From contig NZ_JHVL01000008.1 in assembly GCF_000620125.1 (NCBI RefSeq), positions 55,310-94,234 on the forward strand: a DNA stretch of 38,925 nucleotides, given 5' to 3'. Every line of letters starts with the position of its first letter. Position 1 is the stretch's first letter. The notes under the pieces were generated by a model, which searched no databases, was not told where the DNA came from, and was given only the letters and a program-made list of their open reading frames with translations. This document shows, piece after piece, positions 1 to 9,470 of the stretch. The position numbers were made by a program, and so were the translations under genes. The stretch comes from Clostridiisalibacter paucivorans DSM 22131. Its GTDB lineage: Bacteria > Bacillota > Clostridia > Tissierellales > Clostridiisalibacteraceae.

Positions 1-66
1 AACTAAGAACTAAGAACTAAGAACTAAGAACTAAGAACTAAGAACTAAGAACTAAGAACTAAGAAC
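1..66. repeat. Heptamer tandem array (AACTAAG)n
   Basis: About nine consecutive copies of a 7-bp unit (AACTAAG, equivalently CTAAGAA) run from the window edge to about base 66, where the array decays into GAACCAAAC. It matches the right arm of the hairpin repeat at 13700-13844. It is therefore probably the right half of another such element whose core and left arm lie upstream of the window. The unit is visible directly; the element assignment is inference. Confidence 0.9.
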
Positions 67-151
67 CAAACCTAAAGTATACTATCAGAAATCATAGGGC
101 ATATTATATATTAGTAAATAAGTAAAAATATATAATATATATAAGGAAGTG

Positions 152-679
152 ATGCAAATAGAAAGGTTAGTTGGAGACATCGCTCCAAATTTTACCATGG
201 ATACCGTATCAGGAGATGGAGAAACATTTGGTAAGATAAGTCTTGAAGATTTCAAGGGAAAATGGCTGGTAATGTTTTTTTACCCACTGGATTTTACTTT
301 TGTATGTCCTACAGAGATTACTGCATATAGTAAAAAGTACCAGGAATTTAAAAAAGCGGGGGCAGAAATCTTTGCTGCCAGTGTAGATAGTATTCATTCC
401 CATAAGGCTTGGATAAAAGGAGAACTAGGTCAGTTGAACTTTCCATTGGCCTCTGATATTACAAAACAGGTGTCCAAGGACTATGGTATATTAGTAGAGG
501 ATGAGGGAATAGCTTTAAGGGGATTGTTTATAATTGATCCCCAAGGAACAGTAAGATATTCTGTAATACATGATCTAAATGTAGGTAGAAGTGTAGACGA
601 AACATTAAGAGTACTCAGAGCTTTACAGACAGGAGGACTTTGTCCTGTAGATTGGAACGAAGGCGATGAGTTACTATAA
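152..679 (+). CDS. 2-Cys peroxiredoxin (AhpC/Prx1 family)
   Basis: The 175-residue protein is a thiol peroxidase that reduces H2O2 and organic peroxides in the cytoplasm. The peroxidatic cysteine is in the FVCPTE motif (C52) after the FFYPLDFTF strand, and the resolving cysteine is in GGLCPVDW (C164). This makes it a typical 2-Cys enzyme of normal length. I prefer the ATG at 152 over the GTG at 149 because family members begin close to the ERLVG segment. The ribosome binding site AAGGAAGTGAT runs right into the start. It is monocistronic and followed by a hairpin. No electron donor gene is adjacent, but a thioredoxin reductase-like/glutaredoxin-like pair at 30029-31211 could reduce it. That link is inference. 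Confidence 0.95.
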   Translation: MQIERLVGDIAPNFTMDTVSGDGETFGKISLEDFKGKWLVMFFYPLDFTFVCPTEITAYSKKYQEFKKAGAEIFAASVDSIHSHKAWIKGELGQLNFPLASDITKQVSKDYGILVEDEGIALRGLFIIDPQGTVRYSVIHDLNVGRSVDETLRVLRALQTGGLCPVDWNEGDELL

Positions 680-716
680 AGGAGTTAGTAGTTAATAGCT
701 ACTAGCTCCTTTATAT
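678..716 (+). terminator. Hairpin terminator built from heptamer units
   Basis: The arms 678-691 and 699-712 pair over about 14 bp with one G-T, around the loop TTAATAG, starting at the peroxiredoxin stop codon. The stem contains TTAGTAG/CTACTAG, the unit of the dispersed repeat family. The T-run after it is weak (TTATATTTTC). Confidence 0.7.
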
Positions 717-780
717 TTTCAAACTAACTTATTGATTGAATAATATGTTATACTAAAGAAAAAATATAAGGGGATTTAAT

Positions 781-2241
781 ATGAAGTTTTTAAATGCAAA
801 TAAAATTTCTATAAAAACAAGATTATTGACTATATTCTTGGTAATAGCAGTAATAATGACAATGGCATTTTATATATCCTTATCTATGAGATCAAAGATA
901 GATCAACAATACCATAGAAATATGCATGTAAATATGACGCTTAATAAACTTTCTATGGCCATAAGTCAAAGTCATGATGACTTTGAGAGGTATGCATTGA
1001 CAGGAGATGTAAAAAGTTATACCTCATATATAAAAAATAATTATCAAATATATAATATATTGGAGTCAATAGGTTTATATATAAAGGAAGATACAAGGAG
1101 CTCGGTATTTTTGAGACATATAGAAAATATGTTTGAGTATAGAAAGACATTGGCATATGAAATAGATAGGAATAAGATTTTTGATGAAACAGTATATAAT
1201 AATAGAAAAAAATTCAAAAAGGTATCAGAATATATGAATACTTATTCTCAAAAGCTTATAAAGAGATATCTTACCTATAGTGGAGAGAAGTATACTAAAT
1301 TGATGGGAAAATATAAATTTATTGAAAAACAAATATATCTTGTAGTTATATTTTTTGCAATAATAAGTGTATTTTTTGCGATGATGCTTTCAAATAATAT
1401 CTTAAAAACCATAATAGATTTGTCTAATAATGCAAGACTTCTTTCTATGGCAAAATGGGATACACCAGATATCAAAGAGAATAAATACTATGAATTGAAT
1501 ATACTTGCCAAGGCATTTAATAATATGAAAAAGGACATCAAAAAGTTTATAGAGGAATTGAAATATAAGGCCCAGTTGGAAAAAAATTTAAATGAGGAAA
1601 GACTAAAGAGTATAGAAAAGGACAAGCTATTGAAGGAATCTCAACTGATGGCATTACAGATGCAGATGGATCCCCATTTTTTGTTTAATGCATTGAATAC
1701 TGTTTCTAGAACTGCTATGTTCGAAGGTGGGGATAAGACAGTAAAGCTTATCCATGCTATATCGAAAATGCTCAGAAGCAATTTGAATTTCACAGGAGAA
1801 TTAATTTCATTAACAGAGGAAATATCAGTACTTCAAGCCTATATATCTATACAGGAGATTAGATTTGAAGATCAAATGAAATTTATATTGGAGACCAATA
1901 CTGATATGGATGAAATAAAAGTACCTCCAATGATTATTCAACCAATAGTAGAAAATTCTATAAAACATGGTTTGAAAAACAAGGAAAAGGGTGGCATTAT
2001 AACAGTAAAGATACATAAAAGAGAAAGATTCTTGGATATAATTGTTGAGGATAATGGCGAGGGAATGCATAGGGAGGATATAAGTGTAAAAGATTCTTCA
2101 GGAGTAGGTTTATCAAATGTCAGAGAAAGGTTAAAGCTTTATTATGGGAAGGATGATTTGTTAAGGATAGACAGCAAAGTTAATCATGGTACTAAAGTAA
2201 CTATTTCTATTCCATTATGGGGAGATGATGATAGTGTTTAA
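781..2241 (+). CDS. Membrane sensor histidine kinase, YesM/LytS type
   Basis: The 486-residue protein has a first membrane segment at about 15-32, an extracytoplasmic helical region of about 150 residues with no sensor fold I recognise, and a second membrane segment at about 182-203. A HAMP-like linker and coiled coil to about 285 follow. The His_kinase domain has the phospho-acceptor in DPHFLFN (H299), then an HATPase with an N-box (PIVENSIKHG), DNGEGM and GVGLSNVRERL. AAGGGGA precedes the ATG. It overlaps the response regulator by 8 bases, so the two are co-translated. YesM/YesN pairs in Clostridia usually control nearby carbohydrate transport genes, here probably the TRAP/uronate operon starting at 3990. 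Confidence 0.93.
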   Translation: MKFLNANKISIKTRLLTIFLVIAVIMTMAFYISLSMRSKIDQQYHRNMHVNMTLNKLSMAISQSHDDFERYALTGDVKSYTSYIKNNYQIYNILESIGLYIKEDTRSSVFLRHIENMFEYRKTLAYEIDRNKIFDETVYNNRKKFKKVSEYMNTYSQKLIKRYLTYSGEKYTKLMGKYKFIEKQIYLVVIFFAIISVFFAMMLSNNILKTIIDLSNNARLLSMAKWDTPDIKENKYYELNILAKAFNNMKKDIKKFIEELKYKAQLEKNLNEERLKSIEKDKLLKESQLMALQMQMDPHFLFNALNTVSRTAMFEGGDKTVKLIHAISKMLRSNLNFTGELISLTEEISVLQAYISIQEIRFEDQMKFILETNTDMDEIKVPPMIIQPIVENSIKHGLKNKEKGGIITVKIHKRERFLDIIVEDNGEGMHREDISVKDSSGVGLSNVRERLKLYYGKDDLLRIDSKVNHGTKVTISIPLWGDDDSV

Positions 2242-3782
2242 ACTTATGATAGCTGAAGATGAGGCAATAGAAAGGAAGGCGCTAAACTTTTTATTGAAAA
2301 AATATTATAAAGATAAAATAGAAGTAATATGTCAATGTCAAAATGGGAGGGAAACTGTTTCTAATGCATTAAGATATAGACCCAATATAATACTTTTGGA
2401 TATAAATATGCCAATAATGGGTGGATTAGAGGCAGCGGAAGAAATAAAAAAACATTTAAAAGATGTAGAAATTATAATATTGACTGCATTTAGCTATTTT
2501 GAATATGCAAAAAAGGCCATAAAGTTAAATGTAAGTGAATACCTATTAAAACCTATATCAAATGATGAATTTTGTAACGCCATAGACAATGTAATAGATA
2601 AGCTTTCTCAGACAAGGGAGATTGTATATAGACAAAGAGAGTTAAAGAATAATTTAGAAAGCATGAAGCCTTTTTTAGAAAAAGAGATAGTTGCTGAGAT
2701 GGTATATGGTTATAAGATAAAAAAATCTAAATTTCAAGAATATAAGAGGATACTAAATATATCCCATGATGAATTTATGTGTATAGTTTTTAGAAGAAGT
2801 GATGATCAGGGATTTAGTGAAAAGCTGGTAAATATGGTGAGAAGTAAATTAAAGTTTATATTTTCAGAGATGGTAGGGTATACATTTCTAAATAATATAG
2901 TCTTTGTGATATTCGGGGCTAAATTAGAGGATAAAAAGACAGGTTTAGAATTTAAGGATTTATTAATGGAAATACAAAAGAGATTGAGTTCCGATGCTCA
3001 AGGGTTATCTATAGGAGTGGGAAAGGTAAAAGATGATATGACCCAGCTATATGATTCCTATAATGAAGCAAGTATTGCTGCAGATAATAAATGTGAGGGT
3101 ATATCTTTTTATACTGAAGAGATTAAAAATATTAATTGTTGTAGTTATCCCTATGATGTAGAGAATAAGATATATGGGAAATTAATAAATGAAGATATAG
3201 AAGGTGCACTCAAGGGATTTGAAGAAATAATGGAATATATATTGAAGAACAAATCTGATATACAGGATATAAAAAAGGCAATTATATATCTTTGTTTGAC
3301 AATAGAAAGAAATATAATATATTTCTTTGAAAATACCTTTGAACCCTTTGATATGGAGGTCGCAGAATCTTGTTTAAAAAATACAAGAGATGTAGATGAA
3401 ATAAGAAACTATATTTAAGAAGCTATTTAAAGAAATTATATATAATATATGTCTCCAAAAAAAGGGTAGGGATAAAAATATAATAGAAGATGTAAAAAGC
3501 TATATACATCATAATTATAATAAAGATTTATCTTTAAACGATTTGGCAGAGTATATACAATTAAGTTCTTATTATTTAAGCAAATTATTTAAGAAAGTTG
3601 AAGGTATAAATTTTAAGGACTATTTAATAAAGGTAAGGATGGAAAAGGCAAAGGATTTACTCCGTAAAGATGGCAAATCTATTAAAGAGACTGCTATCGA
3701 GGTCGGATATGGTGACCCCAATTATTTCAGTCGGGCATTTAAAAAATATGTGGGCATAAATGCCTCAGAATATAAGGGGTAG
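2234..3782 (+). pseudogene. Response regulator YesN type (REC...AraC HTH), frameshifted
   Basis: The first reading frame, 2234-3418, encodes a receiver domain with acidic residues near E8-D9, phospho-acceptor D56 in LLDINMP, and the KPI lysine. A YesN-type middle region follows and ends at TAA 3416-3418. The +1 frame, open from 3405, continues the protein as KKLFKEIIYNIC and then an AraC/XylS double HTH ending at 3782. Deleting one T from the TTT at 3414-3416 rejoins them into a 515-residue protein of normal family length. I chose the GTG at 2234 because GGGGAG lies 9 bases upstream and the product starts MFKLMIAEDE. The alternative ATGs at 2225 and 2228 are too close to that site. If the frameshift is real, the receiver is cut off from its DNA-binding domain. 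A sequencing error is possible. Confidence 0.85.
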
Positions 3783-3887
3783 TTAGTAGTTAGTGGTTAA
3801 TAGTTAGTGGTTAGTAGTTTAATGGTGAAATCCATAGGATTTCTGCCATCAACTACTAACTACTAGCTACGAACTACTAACTTTTTT
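3780..3887 (+). repeat. Heptamer hairpin repeat, copy A
   Basis: A left arm of TTAGTAG/TTAGTGG units leads to a core with GAAATCC-ATA-GGATTTC at about 3827-3843. The right arm is made of CTACTAA-type units and ends at a T-run, 3882-3887. The first bases supply the TAG stop (3780-3782) of the response regulator. The whole element can fold into one long hairpin followed by T6, so it probably terminates transcription from the two-component operon. Confidence 0.88.
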
Positions 3888-3925
3888 ATTGAACAAAAAA
3901 AGTAAGAAGAAGACAACTAAGTACA

Positions 3926-3959
3926 TGGAAAACGATTTTCCTAGGGGTTAGAATATAAT
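3926..3959 (+). promoter_or_regulatory. Candidate operator and -10 of the TRAP/uronate operon
   Basis: A 15-base near-palindrome, GGAAAACGATTTTCC (3927-3941), has 6-bp perfect arms and lies directly upstream of a TATAAT -10 box at 3954-3959. The CG-centred form recalls LacI-family operators but does not fit the cre consensus spacing. The position over the -35 region suggests a repressor or activator site. The regulator is unknown. Confidence 0.55.
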
Positions 3960-3989
3960 TGAATAAAAAATAGGGGAGGAATTAATCAA

Positions 3990-5042
3990 ATGAGTACAAA
4001 AAGAATTTTAGCTATCATGTTAAGTTTAGTTATGGTTATGGCTTTATTTGTAGGATGTGGATCTTCACAAGATTCATCAGAAGATGCATCCAATGAAAAT
4101 GGAGCAGAAGCACCAGCTGGCGATGTAGATGAGCCAATAGTATTGAGATTAGCAGATAACCACAATGAAGGATACCCAACAGTAAAGGGAGATAGAAAAT
4201 TTGCAGAATTAGTTGAAGAGAGAACAGATGGTAAAATTAAAATCGAAGTATATCCTGGTGGGCAATTAGGAGATGAAAAAAGTGTTATAGAACAAGTACA
4301 ATTTGGGGCTATAGACTTTACAAGAACTAGTATATCTCCATTAACTGAATTTAACAAAGATTTAAGTGTACTTATGTTACCTTATCTTTATAGAGACAGA
4401 GATCATATGTTTAAAGTATTAGATGGAGAAGTAGGAGATAAATTCTTAAAGAGTTTAGAAGATAACGATATGTTAGGACTTTGCTGGTTTGATGGAGGTT
4501 CAAGAAATTTCTACAATGCTAAAAAAGAAGTAAAAACTGTAGAAGATATGAAGGGATTAAAGATAAGAGTTCAACAAAGTAAGCTTATGATGGACTTAGT
4601 AACAGCAGTTGGAGCTTCACCTACACCAATGACATTTGGAGAAGTATACAGTGCATTACAAACAGGAGTAATAGACGGTGCTGAAAATAACTGGCCAAGT
4701 TACCTTTCAACAAGTCATTATGAGGTAGCTAAATATTTCACTGTAGATGAGCATACAAGAGTACCTGAGATGATCTTAGTAAGTAAAATGACTTATGATA
4801 AAATACCTGATGAGTACAAACCTATAATAGAAGAAGCTGCAAAAGAAGCTGCTCTATATCAAAGAGAAGAGTGGGAAAAGGCTGCAAAAGAAGCTGAAGA
4901 AAAAGTTGTAGAAAATGGAAACGTAATAACTAGAATAGATGAAGAAGCTAGAAAAGGATTCCAAGATGCAGTTAAACCATTATATGAAGAGTTTGGAGCA
5001 GGACAAGAAGATATAATAGAAAAGATATTGAATACCAAGTAG
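3990..5042 (+). CDS. dctP: TRAP transporter solute-binding lipoprotein (DctP family)
   Basis: The 350-residue protein has a lipoprotein signal ending at FVGC (C23) and a low-complexity acidic linker to about residue 50, followed by a DctP fold. It delivers an organic acid to the DctQ-DctM permease. Recognisable family segments are YPGGQLGDE, GLKIRVQQS and GVIDGAENNW. The arginine in the IRV segment normally binds the substrate carboxylate. AGGGGAGGA precedes the ATG. The downstream genes are uronate isomerase- and tagaturonate reductase-like, which suggests a hexuronate ligand, but the sequence alone cannot name it. Confidence 0.93.
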   Translation: MSTKRILAIMLSLVMVMALFVGCGSSQDSSEDASNENGAEAPAGDVDEPIVLRLADNHNEGYPTVKGDRKFAELVEERTDGKIKIEVYPGGQLGDEKSVIEQVQFGAIDFTRTSISPLTEFNKDLSVLMLPYLYRDRDHMFKVLDGEVGDKFLKSLEDNDMLGLCWFDGGSRNFYNAKKEVKTVEDMKGLKIRVQQSKLMMDLVTAVGASPTPMTFGEVYSALQTGVIDGAENNWPSYLSTSHYEVAKYFTVDEHTRVPEMILVSKMTYDKIPDEYKPIIEEAAKEAALYQREEWEKAAKEAEEKVVENGNVITRIDEEARKGFQDAVKPLYEEFGAGQEDIIEKILNTK

Positions 5043-5051
5043 ACTTTTAAC

Positions 5052-5083
5052 AGAAGGTGAAGATTTCAATCTTCACCTTCTTT
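5052..5083 (+). terminator. Intercistronic hairpin between dctP and dctQ
   Basis: A 12-13 bp near-perfect stem (AGAAGGTGAAGAT against its complement) with a 4-base loop is followed only by TTT before the dctQ ribosome binding site. It looks like a weak terminator or 3'-end stabiliser that lets the binding protein be made in excess over the permease. Confidence 0.7.
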
Positions 5084-5102
5084 AAAAAGGAGGAGTAGCA
5101 AT

Positions 5103-5606
5103 ATGAAGTTTTTAAAGAAGATTATAGATTTTATAGATATGGTACTAGAGAATCTTGCTATGCTCTTTTTAGTGCTAATGACATTGATAATAACATATCA
5201 GGTAGCCACAAGATATTTTCTTAATAAAACTCCCTATTGGTCAGAGGAGATTTCATTGCTTTTAATGGTTTGGTTTGGATTTATGGGCATAGCTATTGGA
5301 GTGAAGAAGGGCATTCATATAAGCATTCAGTTTTTTGCAGAGAGGCTCCCTGCATCAATGCAGAAAGTAGTAATAAAGATTGATGAGCTTTTAATTGGTG
5401 TATTTGGGGTTTTACTATTTGTCCATGGTATTGGACTATGTAAAAAGACAGCTGTTTCTACTATGGCAGCAACTCAATGGCCTACATCTACATTGTATAT
5501 TATGGTACCTGTTTCTGGATTTATGATAGTAGTATATTCTCTATCTAAAATTTTTGGCATAGAGGACGATATAGAAATAGAAAAAAGATGTATAGATGAA
5601 AAATAA
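5103..5606 (+). CDS. dctQ: TRAP transporter small permease (DctQ family)
   Basis: The 167-residue protein has about four predicted membrane segments, at roughly 17-37, 54-72, 95-117 and 133-155. It carries the family motif of an aromatic-rich loop with WSEEISLLLMVW (about 46-57) and the following G-I-G-V-KKG-H stretch. It is the small integral membrane subunit that pairs with DctM in Na+-driven uptake. AAAAGGAGGA precedes the ATG, and dctM follows after 18 bases. Length and position are normal for the family. Confidence 0.92.
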   Translation: MKFLKKIIDFIDMVLENLAMLFLVLMTLIITYQVATRYFLNKTPYWSEEISLLLMVWFGFMGIAIGVKKGIHISIQFFAERLPASMQKVVIKIDELLIGVFGVLLFVHGIGLCKKTAVSTMAATQWPTSTLYIMVPVSGFMIVVYSLSKIFGIEDDIEIEKRCIDEK

Positions 5607-5624
5607 TTGTAGGAGGTGGATGAT

Positions 5625-6920
5625 ATGGTAAATACAGCAGCAATAGTTTTACTTATTGGATCACTATTTTTATTGCTTATTTTAAGGGTTCCAATAGCTT
5701 TTTCACTGGGACTTTCCACATTGGCTACTGCAATATATTTGGAAATACCTCCTATGGTGGTGACACAGCAAATGGTTAAAGGAGTACATTCCTTTTCTCT
5801 TATGGCAATTCCATTCTTTATATTGGCAGGAGAGATAATGGGAGAAGGAGGTATATCAAAACGTCTTATTGCATTTTCCAATGTAATAGTAGGTAGACTT
5901 AGAGGTGGATTGGCAATGGTTAATATATTGGCCAGTATGTTTTTTGGAGGTATATCAGGTTCGTCAGTTGCTGATACATCATCTATAGGTTCGATAATGA
6001 TACCAATGATGGAAAAACAAGGATATGATAAAGATTATGCTATAAATGTCACAGTAACCTCATCAACACAAGGAGTAATTATACCACCTAGTCACAATGT
6101 AATAATATATTCATTAGCAGCAGGTGGACTTTCGGTTGGAAGACTGTTTTTAGGTGGCTTTTTACCAGGAGCATTGTTGGGAATATCTTTAATGGTACTA
6201 AGTTATATAATCGCAGTAAAGAGAAATTACCCAAAAGGTGAAAAGGTAAGCTTTAAAGAAGGGTTGAAGATTACATGGGAAAGTCTTTTAGGACTTTTTA
6301 CCGCACTTATAATTATAGGCGGAGTTATTTCAGGGATATTTACTGCTACAGAATCTGCAGCAATAGCCACTGTATATGCATTTATAATTACGTTTTTTGT
6401 TTATAAAGAAATACCTTTATCCAGAATGAAATTAATCCTTAGAAATTCGCTTAAGACATTGGCAATGGTTATGGCTGTAATAGCAACATCTAGTGCCTTT
6501 GGATGGATGATGGCATATTTGAAGGTACCTACTTTGGTTACCAGTGGACTGATATCTATCTCTGATAATAAATATGTAATATTACTCATAGTAAATGTGA
6601 TTTTATTATTTTTAGGAATGATAATGGATATGGCACCATTGATATTGATAACTACTCCAATATTGTTACCCGTTGTAACTAGTGTAGGGATGGACCCTAT
6701 ACAATTTGGTATAGTAATGATGCTTAATCTAGGTATTGGACTTATAACTCCACCAGTAGGTTCTACATTGTTTGTGGGATGTTCCATAGGAGGAATGCCC
6801 ATAGAGAAGGTAGCAAAATCTCTAATGCCTTTTTATATAGTAATGTTTATATACTTACTATTATTAACCTTTGTACCTCAACTTACATTATTTATACCTA
6901 ATTTATTGATGGGGTCTTAA
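5625..6920 (+). CDS. dctM: TRAP transporter large permease (DctM family)
   Basis: The 431-residue protein is very hydrophobic, with about 11-12 membrane segments. It forms the transport channel of the TRAP system. Family signatures include RVPIAFSLG near the N-terminus, SGSSVADTSSIGSIMIP around residues 110-126 and the LGIGLITPPVG segment near the C-terminus. I chose the ATG at 5625, 8 bases after AGGAGG (5611-5616), rather than the GTG at 5616, which lies inside that ribosome binding site. It is followed after 25 bases by the first catabolic gene, so transport and metabolism are on one transcript. Confidence 0.94.
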   Translation: MVNTAAIVLLIGSLFLLLILRVPIAFSLGLSTLATAIYLEIPPMVVTQQMVKGVHSFSLMAIPFFILAGEIMGEGGISKRLIAFSNVIVGRLRGGLAMVNILASMFFGGISGSSVADTSSIGSIMIPMMEKQGYDKDYAINVTVTSSTQGVIIPPSHNVIIYSLAAGGLSVGRLFLGGFLPGALLGISLMVLSYIIAVKRNYPKGEKVSFKEGLKITWESLLGLFTALIIIGGVISGIFTATESAAIATVYAFIITFFVYKEIPLSRMKLILRNSLKTLAMVMAVIATSSAFGWMMAYLKVPTLVTSGLISISDNKYVILLIVNVILLFLGMIMDMAPLILITTPILLPVVTSVGMDPIQFGIVMMLNLGIGLITPPVGSTLFVGCSIGGMPIEKVAKSLMPFYIVMFIYLLLLTFVPQLTLFIPNLLMGS

Positions 6921-6945
6921 ATACTCGTTGGAAAGGGATGCTAAT

Positions 6946-7974
6946 ATGAGTAAAGAAACTGGTTTTGGTATTATAGGATGTGGAAGTGTATCAAGGTTAC
7001 ATGCCAAGGCTATATCGGAGATACCAGGAGCTAAATTAGTAGCATTGTGTAATAGAACGAGAGAAAAGGCAGAAAAGTTGGCACAAGAGTTTCAAGTAGA
7101 TGCCATATATACAGACTATAGAGAGCTTATAGATAATGAAGATTTGGACGTATTAAATATACTGACTCCCAGTGGAACCCATGGTGAAATAGCTTGCTAT
7201 GCTGCTAAAAAAGGAAAAAATGTAATAGTAGAAAAGCCCATGGAGATTGATTTGGATAGGGCAAAAGAGATGGTTGATACATTTGATAAATATAATAGAA
7301 AATTATCAGTTATATACCAACATAGAATGGATCCCGACACTATAAAATTAAAGAAAATTATAGCAGAAGGCGGATTTGGAAGACTAGTATTATCCGATGC
7401 ACATATAAAGTGGTATAGAACTCAATCATATTATGATAGTGGCAAATGGCGTGGAACATGGGCCCTTGATGGTGGAGGAGTATTAATGAATCAGGGCATT
7501 CATACCATAGATTTGATGATTCATATTATGGGAGAAGTTGAAAGTGTATTTGCCTATTGTGATACACTGGGACATAAAAATGTTGAGGTTGAAGATATGG
7601 CTACTGCTGTATTGAGATTTAAAAGTGGGGCCTACGGTACCATTGTAGGTTCCACTTGCACATACCCTGGACTGCCTGCAAGGTTAGAAATTCATGGAAT
7701 AAAGGGCTCTGCTAGATTAGAAGGAGATAAACTTATATATTTAAATACCTCAGATGAAACAATTGAGTTAGAAAATGATATAATTAAAAATACTGGGACA
7801 TCTAATCCCATGGCTATAGACTATATGTCCCACAAAGCTCAGATAGAAGATATGGTTAACAGCATAAAAGAAGACAAAAGACCTCTAATAGATGGTGTAG
7901 AGGGTTTGAAGGCACTCAAATTAATATTAGCCATATATGAATCTGCAAGGAAGGGCGTAGAGGTGAAACTATAA
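6946..7974 (+). CDS. Gfo/Idh/MocA-family NAD(P)-dependent oxidoreductase
   Basis: The 342-residue protein has an N-terminal Rossmann fold with GIIGCGSVSRLH (about residues 7-18) and the family's EKPMEIDL motif near residue 96, which contributes the conserved lysine. The C-terminal alpha/beta domain contains NQGIHTIDLM, whose histidine is the usual catalytic base. Members oxidise or reduce sugars, sugar acids and inositols, so the substrate cannot be read from sequence. Its place between the TRAP permease and uronate enzymes suggests a sugar acid. I chose the ATG at 6946 after GAAAGGGA over a TTG at 6928 that has no ribosome binding site. Confidence 0.88.
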   Translation: MSKETGFGIIGCGSVSRLHAKAISEIPGAKLVALCNRTREKAEKLAQEFQVDAIYTDYRELIDNEDLDVLNILTPSGTHGEIACYAAKKGKNVIVEKPMEIDLDRAKEMVDTFDKYNRKLSVIYQHRMDPDTIKLKKIIAEGGFGRLVLSDAHIKWYRTQSYYDSGKWRGTWALDGGGVLMNQGIHTIDLMIHIMGEVESVFAYCDTLGHKNVEVEDMATAVLRFKSGAYGTIVGSTCTYPGLPARLEIHGIKGSARLEGDKLIYLNTSDETIELENDIIKNTGTSNPMAIDYMSHKAQIEDMVNSIKEDKRPLIDGVEGLKALKLILAIYESARKGVEVKL

Positions 7975-7995
7975 TAATTATAGGAGGTATTTTAA

Positions 7996-9453
7996 ATGAA
8001 ATTAAGTAAAGAACTTTGCAAGAATTATAAAAAATATCCAGAAAAAATTCTTCAATTTGGAGAAGGAAACTTTATAAGGTCCTTTGTGGATTGGATGGTA
8101 GATGATATGAATTGCAAAGGATTATTTAATGGAAGTGCAGTAGTAATTCAACCCAGAAAAAGAGACAGAGTTACAGTGCTTAACAATCAAGATGGATTAT
8201 TTACATTATATCTAAATGGCATTAAAGATGGAGAAGCCAAAAGTACACATAAGATAATAAATGCCATAAGTAGAGGTATAAATACCTATACAGATTATGA
8301 TGAATTTTTAAAAGTTGCTGAGAATCCAGAGTTGAGAATAATTACATCTAATACCACAGAGGCAGGAATTGCATTTGACGAAGACGATGAACTTACAGAT
8401 AGACCTCAGACTAGCTTTCCAGGAAAGTTAACTGCATTTTTATATCATAGATATAAATCTTTTAACGGAGATAATAATAAAGGGTTTATAATATTACCCT
8501 GTGAATTAATAGATAAGAATGGACAGAAACTTAAAGAAATAATTTTAAAGTATGCAGAAAAATGGCATCTAGATAAAGGATTTATAGACTGGATAAACAA
8601 TGCCAATACCTTTTGCAATACCCTTGTAGATAGGATAGTTCCCGGTTATCCTAAAGATAAGATAGATAAAATAACAGAGGAATTGGGCTACGAAGATGCT
8701 TTAGTAGCAGAGGGAGAAGTATTCCATTTGTGGGTAATAGAAGGTCCTAAGTGGATAAAAGATGAGTTTCCTGTGGATAAAGCAGGATTAAATGTGCTAG
8801 TTGTGGATGATATGACTCCATATAGAACTAGAAAGGTAAGGATATTAAATGGAGCTCATACAAGCATGGTGCCAGTAGGTTATTTATATGGTTTAGAGAC
8901 AGTAAAAGAAGCAGTGGAAGATGAAGTGATCGGTAAATTTGTAAAGAAAGCTATATTTGAAGATATAATTCCTACCCTAGATTTATCGGAGAAAGAGCTT
9001 ACTGACTTTGCAAATGATGTATTAGATAGATTTAAAAACCCATATATAAAACATAGACTTATAAGTATCTCTTTAAATTCCATGTCTAAATATAAAACTA
9101 GAGTATTGCCCTCTGTATTCAAATATAAAGAAATAAAAGGAGCATTACCCAATAGATTAGTATTTTCATTGGCGGCCCTTATAAGGTTTTATAAGGGAGA
9201 AATAAATGGTGAGCATATAGATTTATCAGACAATGAAGACATATTACAATTGTACAAAGGTCTTTGGGGAAATTATGATGGAACTAAAGAATATTTAGAA
9301 AAGATTGTAGAAGAAGTATTAGCATATGAAAAAAATTGGGATATGGACTTAAATAATGTAGATGGGTTAAAAGAAATGGTTTTGGAATACCTAGTAGATA
9401 TAGAGAAAAAAGGGATTACTGAAGCTGTAAAGGAGTTAATGAGTAACAGCTAA
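7996..9453 (+). CDS. uxaB: Tagaturonate reductase-like (mannitol dehydrogenase family, UxaB-type)
   Basis: The 485-residue protein belongs to the long-chain mannitol dehydrogenase family. The N-terminal NAD-binding segment reads [15 protein letters not shown], and the C-terminal domain has the catalytic K-x4-N-x2-H motif in [12 protein letters not shown]. The QFGEGNF/RSFVDWM form is the one seen in altronate oxidoreductases, which interconvert tagaturonate and altronate with NADH. GGAGG lies 10 bases before the ATG. The next gene is uronate isomerase-like, giving two consecutive steps of hexuronate breakdown. Fructuronate reductase activity cannot be excluded. Confidence 0.82.
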   Translation: MKLSKELCKNYKKYPEKILQFGEGNFIRSFVDWMVDDMNCKGLFNGSAVVIQPRKRDRVTVLNNQDGLFTLYLNGIKDGEAKSTHKIINAISRGINTYTDYDEFLKVAENPELRIITSNTTEAGIAFDEDDELTDRPQTSFPGKLTAFLYHRYKSFNGDNNKGFIILPCELIDKNGQKLKEIILKYAEKWHLDKGFIDWINNANTFCNTLVDRIVPGYPKDKIDKITEELGYEDALVAEGEVFHLWVIEGPKWIKDEFPVDKAGLNVLVVDDMTPYRTRKVRILNGAHTSMVPVGYLYGLETVKEAVEDEVIGKFVKKAIFEDIIPTLDLSEKELTDFANDVLDRFKNPYIKHRLISISLNSMSKYKTRVLPSVFKYKEIKGALPNRLVFSLAALIRFYKGEINGEHIDLSDNEDILQLYKGLWGNYDGTKEYLEKIVEEVLAYEKNWDMDLNNVDGLKEMVLEYLVDIEKKGITEAVKELMSNS

Positions 9454-9470
9454 AAAGGAGGTAGAAAATC

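Noticed and set aside
1-66. Possible CRISPR array from regular repeats
   Set aside because: The unit is 7 bp with no spacers, and no cas genes are present.
3405-3425. Programmed +1 frameshift in the response regulator
   Set aside because: The site resembles prfB only in AUU-UAA. There is no upstream SD-like stimulator, and YesN proteins are not known to use frameshifting.
3926-3942. CcpA cre site
   Set aside because: The spacing between TGG and the CG centre is one base too long for the cre consensus.
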